From: Liriodendron chinense
Taxonomy: Eukaryota > Streptophyta > Magnoliopsida > Magnoliales > Magnoliaceae
Reading direction: 5' to 3'
NCBI GenBank assembly: GCA_003013855.2
Contig: ML058528.1
Span: 186,001-250,000 of the forward strand
Length of the DNA: 64,000 bases
Under the pieces are notes generated by a model. The model was not told the origin of the DNA. It saw only the letters and a list, made by a program, of their open reading frames with translations, and ran no database searches. Both the position numbers and the translations under genes were made by a program. Each line of letters starts with the position of its first letter. The stretch's first letter is position 1. Positions 22,113-32,815 of the stretch are shown piece after piece.

Positions 22113-22637
22113 GGGCGCGGCTTCGCTGAACCCCTATCCACCGGGTGGGTGGATCCCTTACCGTGTCATCCACTGTGTGATGTGTGTGTGTTACATCCAC
22201 GCCGTACATTCATTTTAAAAACACATTTTAGAGCATGATTAAAAAAATGAAGTACATCCAAATCTCAGGTGGACCATAATACAATAAACAATGGTACTCA
22301 ACTATTAAAAGCTTATAGTGGGTCACAAAATTTTTGGGTCAAGCTGATATTTGTTTGGTATCTTCATCCAGGTCTTTGTGACCTTTTCAACAAATTGGAT
22401 GGAAAATAAACATTCCAGTGGTCCCCATGAATTTTTTAATGGTGGGGATTCAATTGCTACTATTTCATGCGGTATGGTCAACCTAAGATTTGGATCTTCC
22501 TCATTTTTTGGGTAATGCCCTAAAATGAGCTTTCAAAATGCATGGACGGTGTAGATGTAAGGTACATACATCACAGTGGCCCCACAATTGGGGATCCACC
22601 AACCTTAGCAGATCCAGGGATCCACCCAAACCGCGCC
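22113..22637. mobile_element. MULE-like MITE, family 5
   Basis: Starts GGGCGCGGCTTCGC and ends CCGCGCC; inner arms ggtggatccctta and aagg-free complement near 22590-22630 match loosely. It abuts the right duplication of copy C. Core words present. The target duplication is weak. Confidence 0.6.
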
Positions 22638-22649
22638 TGGATAAAAGGC

Positions 22650-23155
22650 TTGCGTATTGAGTAAACTCTGTGGGGTCCACACCTTGATTGTGGGGCTTAC
22701 AGTGATGCATGTGTCTTAAATCCACACCATCCAACCATTTTGAAATATCATTTTAGGGTATGATACCAAAAATGAAGCTGAGTCAAATATTAGGTGGACC
22801 ACACCATAGAAACAGTCATGATTGAATCTCTACACCTGAAAACTTCATGGATGTCACCGGAATGTTTATTTGCCATTATTTTCCATCCAACCTGTTTGTA
22901 AGGTCACAAACACCTAGATGAATAGACCACAAAAATATCATCTTGATCCAAAGCTTTTGTGGCCCCACAGGAAGTCTTTAATGGTCAATCAGCACTGTTT
23001 CCTCTACTATGTCCCATCTGGGACTTAGAATTGCTTCATTTTTTGAAACACGCCCTAAAATGAACTTTCAATATGGATGTACGGCGTGGATGTAGTCACA
23101 TTCATCAGAGTGGCCCCACGGTCAGGGTTCCCACCCACCAGGATCCGGGTTCTCA
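22650..23155. mobile_element. MULE-like MITE, family 6 (ends uncertain)
   Basis: gtaaactctgtggggtccac at the left, and ggccccacggtcagggttcc near the right end; common core between (ccacaccatccaaccatttt, gatccaaagcttttgtgg). Terminal sequence and duplication not resolved. Confidence 0.5.
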
Positions 23156-23159
23156 CCTT

Positions 23160-24385
23160 TTTTTGTATAATGTCCTAAAATTATCTCACAAAGTGGATGG
23201 ACCGGTTTAGATTTCTCAAAATATCAATTTTGGTATAATGTCCTAATGTCCTAAAATTGTTAATTTTTTTTAAACAATACAATTTTATTTTTCAAAATCA
23301 CATTTTTTAATAAACTTGTCAACTTTCAGAATTCAAAATGTCAAATTTTTTTTTATCAAATTTCTCAAAAAATTTCAAAATACAAAATCCTATTTTATTT
23401 TTAAAAATTGTAATTTTTTTCAATTTTTTTTCACACTTATAAATTTTATTCTATCTTCGTAGTTTTTTTCAAAATCTTAATTTTTTAAGAATGACAATTT
23501 CTTTTTGGTTCTTTGTAAATCCCGAATTTCTTTTCAAAATCTCGTTATTTTAAATCTTAATTTTTCTTAAACATTATTAATTTTATTACAATTTTTTTTT
23601 CAAACTTCTTAATTTTTTCTCAAAATCGCAATTCAATACATAAACACTTTTTTCAAAATGTTAATTGTTTTTTCAACATTTCATTTTCTATCAAATTTCT
23701 CAATTTTTTTTACAAAATAGAAAATCTAAATTTCTTTTTAAAAATCACAATTTCTATTTTGAAAATCTATTTTTTCAAGCCGATAAATTTTATTCAAAAT
23801 TCTTGATTTATGTCAAAATGCCAACTTTTTTTAAATCCTTTTAAATCCTAATTTATGTCAAAATTCTTTCGGATTTTTTATTCTTTTTTAATCCTAATTA
23901 TTTTCAAAATTTTGATTTTTTCTACATTTCAATTTTTCTTAAACATTATTAATTTTATTACATTTTTTTTTCAAACTTATAAATTTTATTCAAGATTAAC
24001 TCAACATTTTTTCAAAATCACAATTTTTTAAACTTTTCGATGTTCGTTTTCAAAATGCCAATTTTTTGAAAATCTAATTTTTTTTTAAATCAAAATATGT
24101 CAATATCTTTCAAAATGCAAAACCTCAATCTTTCTCAAAGTCTACATTATTTCAAACTTATACACTTCATTCAAACGTCTCAATTTATTTCAAAATGTCA
24201 ATTTCTTTCAAAATTCTAGTTCTTTTTTAAATTTAGAATATTATTTTCAAAATCTCGAATTTTTCCAAATCCCATTTTATCTTAAATATTGTTAATTTTT
24301 ATTAAACTTGTCAAATTTTTTTCTAAAAATCCAATTTTTTTAAAAACTTATTAAAGAAACAAATTTATTCAAAAAGAAACAAAAT
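23160..24385. repeat. AT-rich degenerate repeat block
   Basis: About 1.2 kb built from variants of tttttcaaaat, ctcaattttttt and aaacttataaattttatt. No coding capacity. Lies between the MITE chain and the right subterminal repeats of the CACTA element. Confidence 0.8.
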
Positions 24386-24760
24386 TTTCAATTTACGACG
24401 AACTCTATCCGTCGTTAAATTCCAGAAGGTCCGTCGATAAATCCCAACGTCCCGTCTCCGCACGCAGAATTTTACGACGCAGGAAATCCCCCTTGAATAC
24501 ATTAATTTACGACGGATTAGATTCGTCGTAATATTAACGACGGACTATATTCGTCGTTAATATACAGTTATCGACGGATTCTGGTCCGTCGTACAATTTT
24601 GTCGATTAAACACGCCAAAGCCGAAGGTGGTAGTAGTTAGCGACGGACTGTTTTCGACTTAACGACGGATTAAGTCCGTTGTTCATATTAACGACGGATA
24701 TAGTCCGTCGTTAAACTAAGCCTTTTTTAACAACGGACTTAAACCAAGCGTTTTTATGTC
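24386..24760. repeat. Right subterminal repeats of the CACTA element
   Basis: Same acgacgga/tccgtcgt palindromes as at the left end, roughly seven units with variable spacers (for example 24535-24557 and 24697-24718). Confidence 0.8.
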
Positions 24761-24899
24761 GTTTTTTCGCTGTTTTGGCGTAGTGATACAAGTAGCAGTT
24801 AGGTATTCAGGACAACTATCTAATACTACTTTTGTCTGACAATGACCGTAAAGAGCAAAATAATAGAATTATAGCTTCTCCAGGCACCCTGTTATGAAC

Positions 24900-27800
24900 T
24901 GCATCACATTTTTTCGCATTGCTTCCATTGTAGCCTTTGCCTTCACTAGCATTAGCGCAGGATCCGAAATATCACGAAGTTCAGTTTCTAAGTCTACCAT
25001 TTGCTTGCGTGTTGCCTCTCCTTCATTTTGAGTCATGCGACCTCAACATGGTTCTGATTAACGATAAGATCGAGATGAGCAACCTCAAGATCCATGGCCG
25101 CTTCTTCTGTCTGCAGCCACACAATCTTGGATCTAATATCAGCAAGACGAGTGATACATCCCAAACGTTAAGTCTCACTATCTTCTAAAGTTGTTCCAGC
25201 ATCAACTGCCGAGTGTTCTCGCTACTCTACAACAGGCCGCAAAGAAGACAACACTTGCCATTTCTCTTTAGCCGCAGGGTCGGGTTCAATCTGTTCAGCC
25301 ACAGTAACCTGCGCAACGAAATCCTCGAAAGAAGAAATGCGACAGACTATTTTGGATACATCAGGCCCGATAACTCTTGCGCAAGCTTTCAATGCCTTCA
25401 CCTCAGCTCCTAGTGTATGCCACTCGCTTAGCTCAACCAACGCTTTTGAAATACTGGATAGTAGACCTCTCAGTATGCTTTGTCCGAAACAGTCTAAACG
25501 ATCGAAACAAGGAATGTCAGACACTCCATGAGCAATAGCATCAGAACAGGTAATATCTACGTCAAAAGGAACAGAGCAATTATGCAATGAAATGATAAGT
25601 ATAGAAAAAGAATACACCAAGGAGCTATGAAAGAACCGTACTAGTAGATGAGTCAACGACAGGTTCTAAGGAATCCGCAGTATGTATCGTCGCATCCATG
25701 AACGATTCAATGATCTCAGTCAGTAGCATCGAGGTCACATCCAGAAGTTCAATAGTATCGCTATCAGTATTGATCACCTCAGTTATCACCAGCAACTCCG
25801 CCATATCTTCAATACTGGAAGCACCAGGGGCTATAGACACAGTTGTGTCACTCCCTGACATAGTGGACCCTTGCAGATTATCCTCTCCAATCTTTCCAAC
25901 CTGCTCTCTCACGCCGACATGATTTGATATTTCATTCGCCGGCCCAGTCATCGTCGGGTCATCTTCACTAATTAGCCGATTGTCATCCTTATCACCTTCA
26001 ACCACCTAGAAGACGTGTGAACCCGGCTTCTTGAGACCATCTCACCAAAGGTATTCCGAAGGTATGCCAGCCATCCAACGTCGTATCCTCCTTACGATGG
26101 TCAATTGACACACTCAGGGAAGTCTTTTGCCTAATGCTCAACGATAAATACGCTTCAACCTGCTCTCTATAATAACCTAATCCATCAGCGAGGACCTCTG
26201 TCAGCCCTAAAGGAGGAATGTAGAGTGGATCATCAACAGAGCTGTTGTTCTAAACCAGAGTATACTGATGCACCCACCATCTTAGCCAGCTATAAGGACC
26301 GCTGATCTTTCGATAGAGCCCGGGAAGCATGAACCTCACGCTCGTTCGCGTCATCAAAAGTTGATGCCATATCCACTCCCAGTGAGCAGGACCCGTGCCG
26401 TATGCCCACTATACTTTGGCTACATCCGGTAGCGTTATCGGAACACCCTGATCATACCCGAAGTGCGTAGCAAACCAGCTAGGGTAATAAGGTTCTCATC
26501 AGAACTCTATTCCTTCGCGCAGTGGAAGTAAGGCAGTATGAATAGACACCAGAAATTCCCTATCAATAGTATTCACAGAATGTTCATCGTTAACGACTTC
26601 TCGATCCTCTCCAACATCATAAACAGGAAAGTGGTAGAAACAAATCTCCGCCTAAGTACCAATTTTGGAAGCTATCCAATCAGACGATTGCGTTATCATG
26701 TTCAGTTTTCTGTAGCGATAAAGAGGTGTGTGATCGGCGTGGAGATATCGGAAGAGATCCACTCCATATGTCCACGGGAAATATATGCCCAACCACACAC
26801 AAAAGAAATGCCATGGGCAATAAGCCGCGTTCATCCCTCACCAGGGCTAGTCTTTGTTACTGGCAATGTTGCTGAAAGCCTTATATAAACTGCATAACAC
26901 CAGTGGTGCTAGAGAATATCGACGACCATTTACAAGAGCTCCTACCACGATGAAGCAAGAAACCCTGACACCATCAACACTCTTGGAGTTAGGCAACATA
27001 ACCGTCGACAGCCAGTATGCTAAGAAGCCCGCCAGTTCACAAGATGGCGTAAGCTCATTCGGATTGTGAAACTCTTGTTTGAAACACTCCCTCATTAAGG
27101 CCTGGTCTTCGGGCAAGATCTTATACTCTTCGTAATCAATGCTGCAAGAAGAAAGAAATGTCCCATGTTAGAAACAAAGAAATTAAAGCATGTAAAGCAC
27201 AAAGTACAAAAGAAGGTATCAGGAGAAATATTACTTCATCCTCTGGCTGAAGTAGATCAACCAGTCGTCATAGTGAATCTTTGTAATATTGTCAAACTGC
27301 GACAACTCAGCAAACAGCTCCAGACAAGCCTTTAAATGATAAGCATCTTGAGGACTTTTAACCCGAGACGAAGACAACTCTTCATTAGTTGGGACGTATT
27401 CCTGGTAATATTCTCCTATCATGGACAACCCAGCCATCATCCGGAGATCCCATAAGTTTATGCTCATCTCTTTATATGGAAAGTGGAACGAATTGGTAAC
27501 AAAAGACCAGTAGCTCAAGAAGCTCCGAAGAATTGTTGGATCTCGGAAGAAATGTTCAGAGGTTGCATCGATAGCCTGATACAGGCCGACTTGTTTCAAA
27601 ATTCTCTCGTGGCAGATGAAAATCTCTTTTTCCCACGACTCATAACCAACTCGCTCGTTCAGATGGCCTTGCGTACGAAAGCTCCTCGTTGCCTACATTG
27701 TCGTCTTGTCCATATGTTGAAACCTTTGCTGCACTGTCTCAAAATAATGGACTAGAGAAGGAGCATGAGGATCACAAGTAGGCGTAAGGAAAACCATTTC

Positions 27801-28524
27801 TCTCGGGAGACCTACCCGTTGCTCCCTCCCATCATCAACTAATAAGGTAGTCAACAACTACTCTCTCCCATCATCGACCAGTAAGGTAGTCAACAACCCC
27901 GTAGAACTGAAAAGGGCCTTGAACGTTGGACGGTTCGATGCTCAAGAAGGGCCTGTGCCTCGTAAGAGATTTTTCATGCATGATGACTCGATCATTATAA
28001 GGGTTGACGATGGAGAAACCGCACGTCGCGATGATCTTGTTTCTATTCCAGCCGATCTTCATCCGGTCATTCTTTGGATCAACGAGTTGTGGCGATTGCT
28101 CCGCCTGATCGACTTCCTCAGCCGGCTTCTTACCTCGATTCCATCTCTTCCTTTTCTTTTGACTTTCCTGATCATCCCTGGAATGTTGGACACACGCACT
28201 AGATGGACCTGCCTCAACGACATTTGCAGCATCAGTGAACTGACAATACCAGGCGGACCATTCCTCTTCAGTCCCTTACGTCGGAGGCTCAAATGTGGTT
28301 TTATCCACGTAAATACATAATAATACTTCGTGAGGAAGTTGCTTAATACGATCAGAGAAATTCTTCACTTCGGATTCGATTGTCCTAAAGGAATGCGAAC
28401 GACATTCTGCCTAGGACGGATCAACAGTATATTTAGTTGCCCTCTTCTTCCCTCGTTGCACAGAGGAAGAACCAGAAAATTGCGATCGAGAAGCTTCACC
28501 AGAAGATCCTATTGCTGTCGCCAT
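24900..28524 (-). pseudogene. Antisense plant-mobile-domain (PMD) gene, broken
   Basis: The ATG at 28524 opens a Ser-rich N-terminus (SGEASRSQFSGSS) with in-frame TAG at 28411-28413 and TAA at 28276-28278. A Lys/Arg-rich segment (KKRKRWNRGKKP) follows. The PMD core begins at about 27700, with YWSFVTNSFHFPYKEMSINL and LWDLRMMAGLSMIGE (27231-27599 frame). A donor GTAATA at 27234 and an acceptor TTCTTGCAG near 27144 define an intron. The next exon (26847-27143) has LAGFLAYWLSTVML and YSLAPLVLCSLYKAFSNIAS, then HFFCVWLGIYFPW after a frame change. The C-terminal part (25222-26005) is acidic, then coiled-coil-like to about 24900. PMD proteins are known both as host silencing factors and as transposon passengers; this one belongs with the element around it. 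Confidence 0.75.
27827..27897. repeat. ~43-bp tandem duplication inside the PMD gene
   Basis: The word ctcccatcatc followed by taaggtagtcaacaac occurs twice in a row. It adds stops to the antisense gene. Confidence 0.7.
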
Positions 28525-29039
28525 GATTTGATGCAATGCGTAAACAAAAGAGCATCAAACAGAAGACCAGCGCATGCAATAGGCAACACAATAAGGTAAG
28601 CATCGCATCATCCAATCACGGATTTCACACACAAATTCACAACGATAAACACATGCATAAAGTCGTGACCCACAGGAATATGAAAACAATGGAATCCAAG
28701 TGCACATCCAACAAACAAGTGCAAACATGTCATAGCACAGGCAAATACAATAACAACCTTGCATGTACACTTGGAGTGCATGCGAATTCGCACCAACCCC
28801 AAATGATGCATGCGGACCCACTCAGAAGTGCACATCATAGAGCCGTTTAAACAAGTAGTTGTAGGCCGTAAAAGACCAACAGAGGCAGTATATCATAGGC
28901 CCAAGGCATTGAGTTCCAACCATATTCAAATTTTAAGCAATCTGGTCATAAACGACACCAGATTTGATCAAGAATAGAGCAAGATATGCCATTTCTTCAC
29001 ATAGGGCAAAAGAGGGCTAAAAAACTAAAAATTTTGCTA

Positions 29040-29460
29040 AGTGTTGGGTTGACATGCGCCCAAGGTGAGGCCTCAGGCTCATGTGGTCTCTCACATGCAC
29101 CTAATCCATAAGTTGCAAGAATTCAAGTCTACATTACCAGGTGTCAAGCGCATGTGCATGTTAACATGCACCCAGATCCAAGGAAGGAAATACAATACAC
29201 CAGGCGCATGTGCATCACCACATGCGCCCATCTCCAAAATATCAGAAAAATACAAGTTCAGGGCAATGCCCGGGCACATGTCCAATGCTACATGCGCCCA
29301 TGGGAAGGCAACATGCGCCCACTCCCTGTGGCAATGCGACATGCGCCTGGGAGAAAAATCCCATGCACCAAGTGTGGAAACCCTTCGCCGAAAAAATGGC
29401 CAGAATGCTACATGCGCCCATGTGAAGGCAACATGCTCCCACTCCCTCATGAGAAGCTCT
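29040..29460. repeat. acatgcgccca repeats, partly inverted
   Basis: Eight or nine copies of acatgcgccca or its complement at irregular spacing of 20-70 bp. Several sit as inverted pairs (ggcgcatgtgc ... acatgcgccc near 29200-29230). Located between the antisense gene and the PPT. Small Met/His/Cys-rich ORFs are repeat artefacts. The stretch 28525-29039 holds nothing else recognisable. Confidence 0.75.
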
Positions 29461-29522
29461 ATCACCTCTGAAATTTTTACTTTTTCTTGATTCGGAAATG
29501 ACCAAATGACTCAGTGAGTCCC

Positions 29523-29531
29523 CTATTTATA
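29523..29531 (-). promoter_or_regulatory. Candidate TATA box for the antisense PMD gene
   Basis: The minus strand reads TATAAATAG, a strong plant TATA match, about 1.0 kb upstream of the antisense ATG and 60-70 bp from the PPT. It would start transcription across the repeat leader toward the gene. Inferred from position and match only. Confidence 0.5.
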
Positions 29532-29589
29532 CTTGAGCCTAGGGACCGGTGCACCACACTGGCCTAGCGTAAGCATCCATCGCAGCGCA

Positions 29590-29603
29590 CAGGGGGGGGC
29601 ACT
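29590..29603 (+). other. Polypurine tract
   Basis: caggggggggcact directly before the LTR start at 29604. G-rich and of the form seen in Tat-lineage elements. Confidence 0.7.
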
Positions 29604-30119
29604 TGTTGGGGCTCAAATTTGCACCCATTACAAAATAACATCTAGCAGTTCATCTATGATGATTCGAACCAATTTTGAGATCCATAATACCTAGAAAATG
29701 CTAGCTAAACCCTAACATGCGCGATCGTGACCAAAACCTATAACTGTCATTTTAGAGCGGAATTGAACATGCGGATGGCCGCCAAATGATCCGGAACGCC
29801 CCAAAACCTCTAATCTGCGAGTTTCAAAGTTGTGCGACACATATTATTACCCGCGTGCTTCCAAATGCGTTTTACCCCTATCCAAAGCTGACCAAAAGGG
29901 CCCGAAAGCCTACAGGTACCATTTTTTAGTGGAATTGGATATCCATAATATCGCCAAATAATTTGAAATGCTCAAAAAAACCTTAACTAGCAAGTTTGAA
30001 GTCCTTGCGGTGTATATTTTCATGTGCGCACTTCCTGGAACAATATTCTTATGCAAAGAGCCGACCCGGAAGCTCCAAATTAGGAAGAAACTACCAAAAT
30101 TCATAGAAGATGACCATCG
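29604..30119 (+). repeat. Tat-type 3' LTR, truncated
   Basis: Starts TGTTGGGGCTCAAATTTGC. Two loosely similar ~230-bp halves can be seen (ggaacgccccaaaacctc... and gaaatgctcaaaaaaacct...). It ends without a CA terminus where chromovirus-type sequence begins. Confidence 0.6.
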
Positions 30120-30657
30120 GTGTAAGAACCCACATTCTTGTTAGCAAGCATACACACTTGTACGCCCTCAAACCTTAGATTCATACACATGTAAGACCCT
30201 TCAGGAAAATATCTTCATTAGTTAGCTTAGTAGGTGGATCAAATTTCGAGGATGAAATTCTGTGTAAGGATAGTAGAATGTAATGCCCCAAAAATTCGAA
30301 CCCATAAGTAAGTACACGAGTGCATGTTCATATGTGAGAAATTAAATTCTAAGCTGTATTGTTCACACTGCATACACACATGTATACAGTTTATACGTGT
30401 CCAGACAACTTGTCAGGCCTCTGAAAAACTTAGTGTACTTAGTTAAGTCGATAGACCGACCGTTAGGATAATCTGTCGTTACTAGACTAGAAGATTTAAC
30501 CGTCCACTCCGATTTCGAATTACGCGATTAATGTAAACCGCCGTACATTATCCTGTACACATGTCTGTCCATAAATAAGACCCGTACATTGTGTCCATCA
30601 CAAGGTATATCCTTAGACCAGTGATTTCTTGGCCCTATGAACTTGCTCAGGTGTGCT
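30120..30657 (+). repeat. Chromovirus-type pol end and LTR start
   Basis: Around 30240-30278 the string ggtggatcaaatttcgagga and a weak purine tract (aaggatagtagaa) precede tgtaatgccccaaaaattcg at 30279. This is the junction of pol, PPT and 3' LTR seen in Tekay/Del-type chromoviruses. The LTR runs only to about 30657, where a second LTR start (tgtaacaccc) follows. Confidence 0.6.
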
Positions 30658-31941
30658 TGTAACACCCTAGGATTTTAGAATAATCTAAATTATAAATTAG
30701 TTAATTATTTAAGAAATTAAATAAATTTAATATAGATAAATTAATATTAAATAATCCGTAAGAAATTGTAGTATGGCTCCTTCATTAAAATTGCTCAACA
30801 TGAACCCTAGGATAGCATGGAAGTGGAAGACTTCACAAAACTCATAAATCTACAAGTATTAGGAAAGTACCATTAGTTAAACTTAAGTTATAGGACCAAT
30901 TGCAAGTTTTATGATTTCTGAAAATCATTTTCATGCAAAACTCTATATATTAGTTCTAGGACACGATCCAACCACACATGTCAAATTTCAACCCTTCGAT
31001 CATCCTACAAGTACCTTAATCAGAAATTGGGCCATAAGTGGGCCATCTAACTTCAGAACTGTCTCATTTTTTGTGTCATAGCCTAAAATCATGTACCCTA
31101 CCTAACTATTGGAGTGGATTTTACATATACATCATGGTGGGACCCACGTGCACCGCGTGCACGACATACGCCCGGTCAACCCGCGTTGACCACGTGAATT
31201 AAGAAGCATGGCTTCTTCTTCTTCTTCGTTCGCAGCCGCTGCAGCGAGCGGACGCTGTTCGCCTGCTTCATCCACGCCATCCGTTGATGACCATCACTGG
31301 TGGACCCCACGACGGGATAGCTTGCACTGCTTTATACGTGCGAGGCACGTAAATAAATAAATAAAAAAAGGGAGAAAGAGCAGAGACGCGTTTTCTTCGG
31401 ACGCTGTTACAGCGTCCGCTGCAACAGCATCTGCCGCTATCCATCTATGAGTTCCAACCGTCCATCACAGTGGACCCCAACTGGCGATCCAAACGTGTCC
31501 GGTCACTGTGCCGACCGCGTAGGAAGAAGCATGACTTCTTTTTCTTCATGCGTCGCTGTAACAACGTGCGGACGTGCGAGCGCTGTCCGACTGCAACCTC
31601 CACACCGTCCTTTTGTGGGCCCCACATTCATCATCCAAACCATCTATTCTTTTCCTCTCCCTCAGGAAAGGTATTCCCTTGAAAATCTCCCTCATCGGTC
31701 GTATATCCGTTCTTTTTGAATTCACCATCCAAATCAAAAGAGGCCAAGATCCTGGCCATTGTTGTGCATGGTAGCTTGGGAATTGTTTCGTTAGGGTCGT
31801 GTGGACCCCACTTATAGTTTCAACGATCCACAAAGACTGAGATTGCAAGGACAATATCCGAATCCAAGTTGGATTCGGAAACGTTCAACAATTCGTGCGG
31901 GCTGGTGATGTTGGCTATAAAAAGCCGGCTCTCTATGAGAG
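30658..31941 (+). repeat. Second chromovirus-type LTR, U3 part
   Basis: Starts TGTAACACCCTAGG and carries a TATAAAAA box at 31916-31923. The Tat element of 31942-47675 is inserted about 20 bp after that box, so R and U5 are displaced beyond the window. Contains an internal ~322-bp degenerate duplication (gaagcatggcttctt at about 31203 and gaagcatgacttctt at about 31525). Confidence 0.55.
31916..31923 (+). promoter_or_regulatory. TATA box in the chromovirus-type LTR
   Basis: TATAAAAA within ggctataaaaagccgg. Its expected start site falls almost exactly at the insertion point of the Tat element. Confidence 0.5.
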
Positions 31942-32384
31942 TGTGGACCCTCGCCGTTTCCGCGCTACCGCACGACGTTCTCGTCCCTTCCCCTTTCAGG
32001 AAAAGAAGAAGAGGATGAGTGAGTGCGAATCGCCGTTTGTGCCACTGGCTTGCCTCGTTCTCGAGGGCTTTATTTGGTTGTCGTGTTAAGCTGGATGTGT
32101 TTAAATGAGTTTATATAAGACCAGAGTCGCCACTAGCCAATTACTTTGAATCTACAGTCGGCTAGACCCCGTAGAAATGTTAGAGAATGGGATCCGAAGA
32201 TTTCTTTCCTTTAAAATGACTCCTTTTAATCTGCGGCCAGAGATTCAAGGTAAGGGATCATAGTTACAGGGTGGGAAGAGGTTAAGCACCCCACACACTG
32301 CCCGTACCGAAGTACGGTCTCTACTTCACAGAATCGAACTAATACTTGAAAGTCTGTTTTAATCCTCGTCCATTCTCATAGATG

Positions 32385-32815
32385 ACATGATGCATGAATG
32401 CGGGTCTGAACAGTAAGAGTTTCTGATGGGCAGGTTCCAACAACGGGCAAGCCCAGAGCATACGCTCGAACTGACAGGTGCTTAATATAAGACATATGCA
32501 GTGTGCTTGGATAATCAAGGTGCTTTATAGTGAAGCATGAATGCAGGTCTGAACAATAAGAGTTTCTGATGGGCAGGTTCCAACAACGGACAAGCCCAGA
32601 GCATGCGCTCGAACTGACAGGTGCTTAATATAAGACATATGCAGTGTGCTTGAATAATCAAGGTGCTTTATGGTGAAGCATGAATGCATGTCTGAACAGT
32701 AAGAGTTTCTGATGGGCAGGTTCCAACAACGGGCAAGCCCAGAGCATACGCTCGAACTGACAGGTGCTTAATATAAGACGTATGCAGTGTGTTTGAATAA
32801 TCAAGGTGCTTGCAG
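32385..32815 (-). repeat. 143-bp tandem repeat, three units, in the LTR
   Basis: gtctgaacagtaagagtt recurs at 32404, 32547 and 32690, an exact 143-bp period. Copy 2 has a single unit (about 48135-48275), so the expansion is specific to copy 1. Transcribed region (downstream of TATA on the minus strand). Confidence 0.92.

Larger units (their letters stand above)
11199..24785. mobile_element. CACTA-type DNA transposon, ~13.6 kb, gene-fragment carrying
   Basis: The left end reads CACTACGCCAATATCGC and the right end is the complement of CACTACGCCAAAACAGCG. The two ~35-bp termini match at most positions. Both ends carry dense subterminal repeats of acgacgga / tccgtcgt, typical of CACTA elements. 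I recognise no transposase, so it is probably non-autonomous. It holds exon fragments of host genes on both strands, MITE insertions and an AT-rich block. The flanking triplets are aga and ata, one base apart from a perfect 3-bp duplication. The left flank is Athila and the right flank is not, so either the flank was rearranged or the ends belong to two elements. Confidence 0.72.
24786..30119 (+). mobile_element. Tat-type Ty3/gypsy element, 3' part, with antisense gene
   Basis: Defined by a polypurine tract (29590-29603) directly followed by an LTR start TGTTGGGGC (29604) on the plus strand. Upstream lies a plant-mobile-domain gene on the opposite strand (28524 down to about 24900). Antisense extra genes between pol and the 3' LTR are known from Tat-lineage Ty3/gypsy elements, and two better-preserved examples sit to the right in this window. 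Pol itself is absent: the left flank is the CACTA end. The LTR is cut near 30119. Confidence 0.6.

Noticed and set aside
20279..22734. Several 70-98-aa ORFs in the MITE chain
   Set aside because: All lie within inverted-repeat MITEs and recur on both strands of the same repeat.
29065..29490. 141-aa and 124-aa overlapping Met/His/Cys-rich ORFs
   Set aside because: Products of acatgcgccca repeats read on both strands.
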